From positions 1 to 64,000 of the IMG/VR virus record IMGVR_UViG_3300017971_000213: a DNA stretch of 64,000 nucleotides; one strand, given 5' to 3'. Position 1 is the first letter of the stretch, and every line of letters starts with the position of its first letter. The position numbers and the translations under genes are program-made. The notes below the pieces were generated by a model. That model saw nothing but the letters and a program-made list of their open reading frames with translations, did no database searches and had not been told where the DNA came from. Source of the DNA: a virus. This document shows positions 59,778 through 64,000 of the stretch, piece after piece.

Positions 59778-61040
59778 CTACTTCTGGCCCTTGGCGCAGG
59801 AGCGAGCGTTGGCAATCGCGAACCCGACCATCTCGATGAAGGCCCAGCCCTTGACCGTCTCCTGGTGGCTGTACTTGTTGTACGGCTCGGAGAACAGCTC
59901 GATCCTGACACCCATCTCGCCCATGTAATCCGCGCCCGTCGTGGCATAGAAGCTTCCGGGCTCGATCACCTCTTCAACCCCCGTGCCTGCGGCGGTCAGA
60001 ATCTGGGCGTTCAGGACGTTGCCGATGTAGCCCGCGAGGATCAACTCGCGCTCCGTCACCGGGTCCACGCTGGTCGACATGGTCTTGACGATGTCGCTCA
60101 GCTCGGACCGCGAGATCAGGAAGTTCTCGACCATCAGACGATGGCGCTCGACCTGGAACCGGACGTCCTCGAAGGCGCCGATGCCCAACGTCGCGAACGT
60201 GGTCACGGCGTTGTCGGTCTGCGCGGCCTCGTCGATGAGGCTGATCGCAGCCTTGTCCTCCTGAAGCTCGATCTCCTGACGCGCGGTGTCCTGCGCCCGG
60301 TCGAGGACATCGAAGTTCATCTGGTAGATGTCCATGATGTCGATGGCCGGGAAGCTCGTCACCTTCCACTCGGGCGGGGTGATCCACTTCGTCTTGATGC
60401 GGCTCTCGGGGGACTGACCGTCCTGGCCGATGACCCACGCCGTCGAACGGATGTCCAGCGGGATACGGAACAGCTCGGCCTGGGCCAGCTTCCGAACCCG
60501 GTAGATCTTCCGCGCGAAGCCCTCGTAGTCGAGGATCGCCTTGATCGGGAGCGCCAGCTCCTGACCGACGATGTGGAAGCCCTGTCCGGTCGGGTCGGTG
60601 AGCGCGGCGGCGAGAATGTCGCGCCGAGCTTCCTTGCTGATCGAGGTCTCCGTGTCGGGACGGTAGAAGGAGAGCGCCTGAGCGTTCTTCTTCGTGACCT
60701 CGTTCATCAGCTGATGGATCTGCGTCATCGCCTCGCGCTTGTCGTGCGCGTTGATCTCACCCCTGCCGTCGAACATGCGACGGTCGGTGCTGCTGGCGGT
60801 GGCGCGACGGCTCGACGGAAGGTCGTACCGCTGCGGGTTGAACGTGCCGTTGCCCTCGAAGAGGCCCTCGTCGCGCTTGTTGGCGAAGCGGCCCGGACGT
60901 ACGGCCATGCGGTCACGCGGCTGCTCGGAAGCCTCGCGACGGGGAGCGCGCTGTCGCCGGGTCTGGTCGCCATTCCTCTGCGCGGACCGCGAGGGGCCGG
61001 GGCGACGATTCTTGCTGATGCTCTTGAACGGATTGGACAT
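59778..61040 (-). CDS. Major capsid protein, HK97-like
   Basis: This is a 420-residue protein. The first ~90 residues are basic and disordered (NRRPGPSRSAQRNGDQTRRQ), probably a delta-like or cleaved N-arm. After that, AALTDPTGQGFHIVGQELAL with PIKAILDYEGFARKIYR and the C-terminal pattern (ELILAGYIGNVLNAQIL, then FYATTGADYMGEMGVRIEL, VKGWAFIEMVGFAI) fit HK97-fold capsid proteins. The gene has a strong AAGGAGG site at 61040 and is followed by a strong hairpin, both typical of the most expressed structural gene. Scaffold-like and decoration-like genes precede it. Confidence 0.85.
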   Translation of the reverse strand: MSNPFKSISKNRRPGPSRSAQRNGDQTRRQRAPRREASEQPRDRMAVRPGRFANKRDEGLFEGNGTFNPQRYDLPSSRRATASSTDRRMFDGRGEINAHDKREAMTQIHQLMNEVTKKNAQALSFYRPDTETSISKEARRDILAAALTDPTGQGFHIVGQELALPIKAILDYEGFARKIYRVRKLAQAELFRIPLDIRSTAWVIGQDGQSPESRIKTKWITPPEWKVTSFPAIDIMDIYQMNFDVLDRAQDTARQEIELQEDKAAISLIDEAAQTDNAVTTFATLGIGAFEDVRFQVERHRLMVENFLISRSELSDIVKTMSTSVDPVTERELILAGYIGNVLNAQILTAAGTGVEEVIEPGSFYATTGADYMGEMGVRIELFSEPYNKYSHQETVKGWAFIEMVGFAIANARSCAKGQK

Positions 61041-61054
61041 CGTCAGCCTCCTTC

Positions 61055-61834
61055 CTAGCTGGTGGGTCCGCCGGCATACTGGACGCCGAGGAACGGGTCA
61101 TCGGGGGTCGGGACCTGGTAGACGCGGCCGATGTACGGACCGGCGCCACCCTTCGTCACGAGACCCTCCATGTTGGCAGCCGAAGTGCCAGCGGTGAGGG
61201 CATCGTTGACCGCGAAGGTCTGGGCGACATCGTACTGGGTCGTAAAGATCAGTGACCAGTCGTTGATCACGGTGATCTTCCGATCCTGAATGTCAACGTC
61301 ATTCAGGAAGTTCCAGAAGTTGCGGCCCTCGAACTTCAGCTCCTGCTCGGTCACCGTGTACTGGTAGTCCACGCCGACGATCTCGCCGTCAGCGATGGTA
61401 CCGCCAGCCACGCGGGTGATCTGACCGTTGGTGTAGTTCGCCGTGTAGTCGCTACCGGCGCCCTCGGTGTAGACCGTACCCGTGGTCAGGTTGTAGACCC
61501 GAACACCGCCCGTCGCGCCCGGAACCCACAGGTTCGAATGCGCGAGATTGGTGGCGGCTACGCCAACGAGCTGGATCTGCTCGCCAACGACAGACGCGTA
61601 GAGCGTGTTCGCCTTCGTGTACTTCGCGAAGCCGAAGGGATTCGTCGCGCCGCCGTTACCACAGATCTCGATCTCCTGGCTGCTGTTCAACTGAACGAGC
61701 ATCCCGGCCCGGAACGTGGAAGAAGCGGAAGCGACGAAATGCCCCAGGTTCCGCGTGTACTGGGAGCGCATCAGGTCGATACCGATTGCTCGGCTCGATA
61801 CCCGAAACGCCTCCATGCGCGGTGAGAAAGACAT
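61055..61834 (-). CDS. Beta-rich head protein (decoration or minor capsid)
   Basis: This 259-residue protein is mainly beta. FRAGMLVQLNSSQEIEICGN with NPFGFAKYTKANTLYASVV resembles head decoration/stabilisation proteins that open with an N-terminal arm and a beta-tulip-like domain. Next come VYNLTTGTVYTEGAGSDYTA and NYTNGQI, and a C-terminal beta region. It is directly upstream of the capsid gene, a common place for decoration proteins. The assignment rests on position and the GMLVQL.../GFAKYTKA... pattern. Confidence 0.6.
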   Translation of the reverse strand: MSFSPRMEAFRVSSRAIGIDLMRSQYTRNLGHFVASASSTFRAGMLVQLNSSQEIEICGNGGATNPFGFAKYTKANTLYASVVGEQIQLVGVAATNLAHSNLWVPGATGGVRVYNLTTGTVYTEGAGSDYTANYTNGQITRVAGGTIADGEIVGVDYQYTVTEQELKFEGRNFWNFLNDVDIQDRKITVINDWSLIFTTQYDVAQTFAVNDALTAGTSAANMEGLVTKGGAGPYIGRVYQVPTPDDPFLGVQYAGGPTS

Positions 61835-61866
61835 TCGTTTGCTCCTCTGCTTTGCCTACTTCGAAG

Positions 61867-63834
61867 CTACTGGCCCTGGACCCCGCCGAGACGTCCGAGT
61901 CTACGTCCCAGAAGAGTGCTTCCACCAATAGCGCTACGAAGATCAGCGACACCTGAAGATTGCGGAGGGCTGGATGCAGGAGCCCCATCGACCTCGAAAT
62001 TGCCCTCGGCGGCTTCCCTACGAACCAGAGAAGCGCGACGAGAGGTACGTCGCATATCAGTCGCCTCGGCAGATCCCCTCACAGCAACCGGAGCGAGGTT
62101 CCTGAGGTCCTCCTCCGCGTCCTTGAGGTACGAGGCGTCCTTGGCCATCAGGTCGGCGGCTTTCTCCAAGAGAGCCTCCACGAACCTGTCATGACCTTCT
62201 GCGGTAATCAGCTCCGTCAGATCGACGGCGGCGGAAACGTCCATACCCGAATAGACGTCACCGTTGGCGAACTCGATGTCACCGGACTCCGCCGACAGGA
62301 CGTCGACGGCGGCAACCTTGATCGGGTGCTCCTCATGGTTGAGGCGCATCCGCGACGACGCCACCCGGACCGCACGAGCGAACTTCCGGACGAAGTCCTC
62401 CTTGGCCTCAGCGACAGCCTTCTTCGTCCGCTCGTCGTAGAGCTTCTTGAAGTTGGCGTGCGCCGAACGAATCACGTCATCTCCGCCCGAGAGAACATCA
62501 CCTTCGGAACCGTTGTGCTGCTCCTGGGCGTTGGTGTCGGCGTCGGAAGTGGAGTCCATGGACGGCTTGGAGGGCTTCTTCTCCTCGATGACGTTCTCGG
62601 CTTCGTCGAGGATGTCCTTGGTCTCGCCCTCAGCCTTCTTGCGAGCTTCGAAAGTAAGGCGCGCTCGCCGCAGGACAGCCCTGCGCTCACCGCTCAGGGT
62701 GCGCGGGGTCACCTTGTCGGGCTTCTCCCTGGTATCAACCTCGCCACCGGGAAGCGCCGAGTCCGGATCGGAGTCGTCGTACTCCTGACGGTTGACGTCC
62801 TCGGCGTCCGCGAGGATGCCCTGATTCTTCGGCTCGACTTCCTCGGCGCTGTTCAGCTCGATGTCATCGTCGACACCGGCAGCCCGCAGCATCTTCGCGT
62901 TACAGAACTCAGCGGCCTTGCTAAACCCCTGGTAAACAGCGAGCCCGTACACACGGTTGGCCAAACGCCGAAGAGCTTCGGGGTCGTTGCGATACTTGTC
63001 AGCAGGAACTGCGTGGAAGATCGCGCCATGATCCTCGTGATGCGCGACCAGCGTACGGCTTCGGGTGATGGCGATCTTGATCTTCTTCGCCCTGGCAGGC
63101 ATCGTAGTGTCCTCGTGAGCCATCGAACCCTCCCCGGCATCCGAGATGCCCATCTCCTCCGCTGAAGGAGAAGTGCCGGCTTCCTCTGCGCGCTCCTGAA
63201 GCTCCTGGATGTCTCCGTGCTCCTGCTCCTGCGCACGCCGCAACGTGGCCTCGCGCTCCTTGGAGAGGTCCGGCTTGTCGTCCTTCTTTTCCTCGGGCTT
63301 GTCGTCCTTCTTTTCCTCGGGCTTGTCGTCCTTCTTGGGAGGCTTCTCCTCGCCGGACTCGTCCTTCTTGGGAGGCTTCTCCTCGTCGGGCTTTCCACCC
63401 ATCGAGGGCACCGGCTTGTCGTCGAGCTTGACCTCGATGGGATCGCCGCCACCCATCTCCTTGACCTTCTCCGTGATCGGAGACGAGGGACCATCGGTAG
63501 CCTTCTCCTTGACGTCCGCCAGCTCGTCTTCCAGAATCTCGGCCTCCTCAGCCCTCTCGATCTCTTCCTTGATGATTCCCTCGGTCTTCAGGAAGTCGAC
63601 GATCACGTTGTACGCCGCGTCGGCATCGGGAGCCTTCTCCAGCTCCATGAGAACCTTCTCGAACCCCGGAGGGGCGGACATGGCCGTCCGGTTCAATACC
63701 GACTTACGAACGAGATCCATGGTCTCGGATTCGATGCGCTCCTGGTCTGATGCCGAGAGGTTGATCGTGCCCTTGGCGTGAAGATCCGCCACGGTCTTGA
63801 AGAGCTTGAATCGTTCGGTAAACGGCATTGTCAT
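61867..63834 (-). CDS. Scaffold/prohead core-like protein with charged repeats
   Basis: This 655-residue protein is highly charged and mostly helical or disordered, with a Lys/Glu/Asp/Pro tract (about 145-195, PEEKKDDK repeats) and several acidic stretches. A folded region around 250-320 has KIKIAITRSRTLVAHHEDH and RLANRVYGLAVYQGFSKAAEF. A helical C-terminal half follows with QGFSK/KKLYDERTKKAVAEAKEDF and a long core near 540-610, ending in a Gly/Arg-rich tip (GGSTLLGRRLGRLGGVQGQ). It is the gene before the decoration and capsid genes, fitting a scaffold. A fused protease is possible but no Ser-His-Asp pattern is clear. Confidence 0.6.
   Translation of the reverse strand: MTMPFTERFKLFKTVADLHAKGTINLSASDQERIESETMDLVRKSVLNRTAMSAPPGFEKVLMELEKAPDADAAYNVIVDFLKTEGIIKEEIERAEEAEILEDELADVKEKATDGPSSPITEKVKEMGGGDPIEVKLDDKPVPSMGGKPDEEKPPKKDESGEEKPPKKDDKPEEKKDDKPEEKKDDKPDLSKEREATLRRAQEQEHGDIQELQERAEEAGTSPSAEEMGISDAGEGSMAHEDTTMPARAKKIKIAITRSRTLVAHHEDHGAIFHAVPADKYRNDPEALRRLANRVYGLAVYQGFSKAAEFCNAKMLRAAGVDDDIELNSAEEVEPKNQGILADAEDVNRQEYDDSDPDSALPGGEVDTREKPDKVTPRTLSGERRAVLRRARLTFEARKKAEGETKDILDEAENVIEEKKPSKPSMDSTSDADTNAQEQHNGSEGDVLSGGDDVIRSAHANFKKLYDERTKKAVAEAKEDFVRKFARAVRVASSRMRLNHEEHPIKVAAVDVLSAESGDIEFANGDVYSGMDVSAAVDLTELITAEGHDRFVEALLEKAADLMAKDASYLKDAEEDLRNLAPVAVRGSAEATDMRRTSRRASLVRREAAEGNFEVDGAPASSPPQSSGVADLRSAIGGSTLLGRRLGRLGGVQGQ
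63272..63336 (-). repeat. 24-bp in-frame repeat encoding the PEEKKDDK unit
   Basis: About 2.7 copies of a 24-bp unit (start ggcttgtcgtccttc on the plus strand) lie in the scaffold-like gene; the first two copies are identical. A related shorter unit (PPKKDESGEEK) follows within the same tract. Confidence 0.85.
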
Positions 63835-63844
63835 CAGACCTCTC

Positions 63845-64000
63845 CTAACGTCCCGCCAAAGCTGAGTTAATCAGCCCAGCCAGGGACTCCGGGATCTTAC
63901 TGGCGTTCTTCGCAACGTAGGTGGTGATCTCACGCACCTGATCTTCTGTCAAGGAATGAGCCTGCGGGTCCGTGGCAGCCACCCGAAGGATACCCTCCTG
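63845..64000 (-). CDS. C-terminal fragment of an upstream gene (5' end outside window)
   Basis: The last 51 residues of a gene that starts beyond the window are visible, ending at TAG 63845. They are helical and amphipathic (LTEDQVREITTYVAKNASK, then IPESLAGLINSALAGR). No function can be given from this fragment. GAGAGG right after the stop serves the scaffold-like gene. Confidence 0.8.
   Translation of the reverse strand, partial: QEGILRVAATDPQAHSLTEDQVREITTYVAKNASKIPESLAGLINSALAGR

Noticed and set aside
1-64000. Signs of lysogeny, tRNA genes or insertion sequences
   Set aside because: No integrase, excision cassette with att-like repeats, tRNA cloverleaf or transposase was seen; the HTH protein at 8328-9020 has an excisionase-like fold but lies in the replisome operon without an integrase.

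Overview
The window is a continuous piece of a tailed double-stranded DNA bacteriophage with a contractile tail (myovirus type). The evidence is a sheath, tail tube, tape-measure, gp25/gpJ/spike/hub baseplate and HK97-type capsid set, plus a nearly complete phage-owned replisome. Every supported gene is on the minus strand. Genes are packed with 1-8 nt overlaps (ATGA, TGATG, GTGA) and very few gaps, and the DNA looks GC-rich. Genes are cut at both window edges, and no terminase, portal or head protease is seen, so the genome is larger than 64 kb. I see no integrase, tRNA, insertion sequence or CRISPR array. The host cannot be named from the sequence.

Read in the direction of transcription (high to low coordinates), the layout is as follows. 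64.0-58.8 kb is the head module: the end of an unidentified gene, a 655-aa charged scaffold/core-like protein, a beta-rich decoration-like protein, the major capsid protein, and a protein with an N-terminal RRXRR domain. 58.7-56.0 kb holds small membrane and coiled-coil proteins that look like a holin/spanin cassette, plus small proteins of unknown role. 56.0-51.5 kb holds neck, completion or other virion proteins. 51.5-47.9 kb holds the sheath and two paralogous tube proteins. 47.8-46.5 kb holds the tail assembly chaperone pair, joined by a -1 frameshift at A AAA AAA. 46.5-39.1 kb holds three tandem, mutually homologous tape-measure-like genes. 39.1-27.3 kb is the baseplate: a tail protein, hub, spike, helical protein, gp25-like, gpJ-like, an IPT/lectin-like protein and a 1200-aa protein. 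27.0-22.3 kb is a 1580-aa beta-helix fibre or spike. 22.2-0 kb is regulation, nucleotide metabolism and replication: a ribbon-helix-helix regulator, C2H2 protein, flap exonuclease fused to a uracil-DNA glycosylase domain, NrdJ C-terminal-domain protein, SNF2 helicase, Nudix hydrolase, DnaC-like loader, DnaB-like helicase, primase, sigma-like protein, beta clamp, family A DNA polymerase, clamp loader, metallopeptidase, a UvsY-like candidate and a gp32-like ssDNA-binding protein.

The few gaps carry recurring signals. TTGACAG elements lie in the three gaps at 12.0, 21.7 and 22.3 kb, in or next to the replication half. An 11-bp motif, TTTAGAATCCC, lies in three gaps of the structural half, and one of its partners resembles a -10 box. 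A two-hairpin element follows the second tail tube gene and the major capsid gene. The replication genes would copy the genome with little host help, and the sigma-like gene overlaps the clamp gene. The most unusual points are the tape-measure triplication, the exonuclease-UDG fusion, the RRXRR domain next to the capsid gene, a zinc-ribbon gene overlapping the metallopeptidase in another frame, and a helicase P-loop without its glycines.
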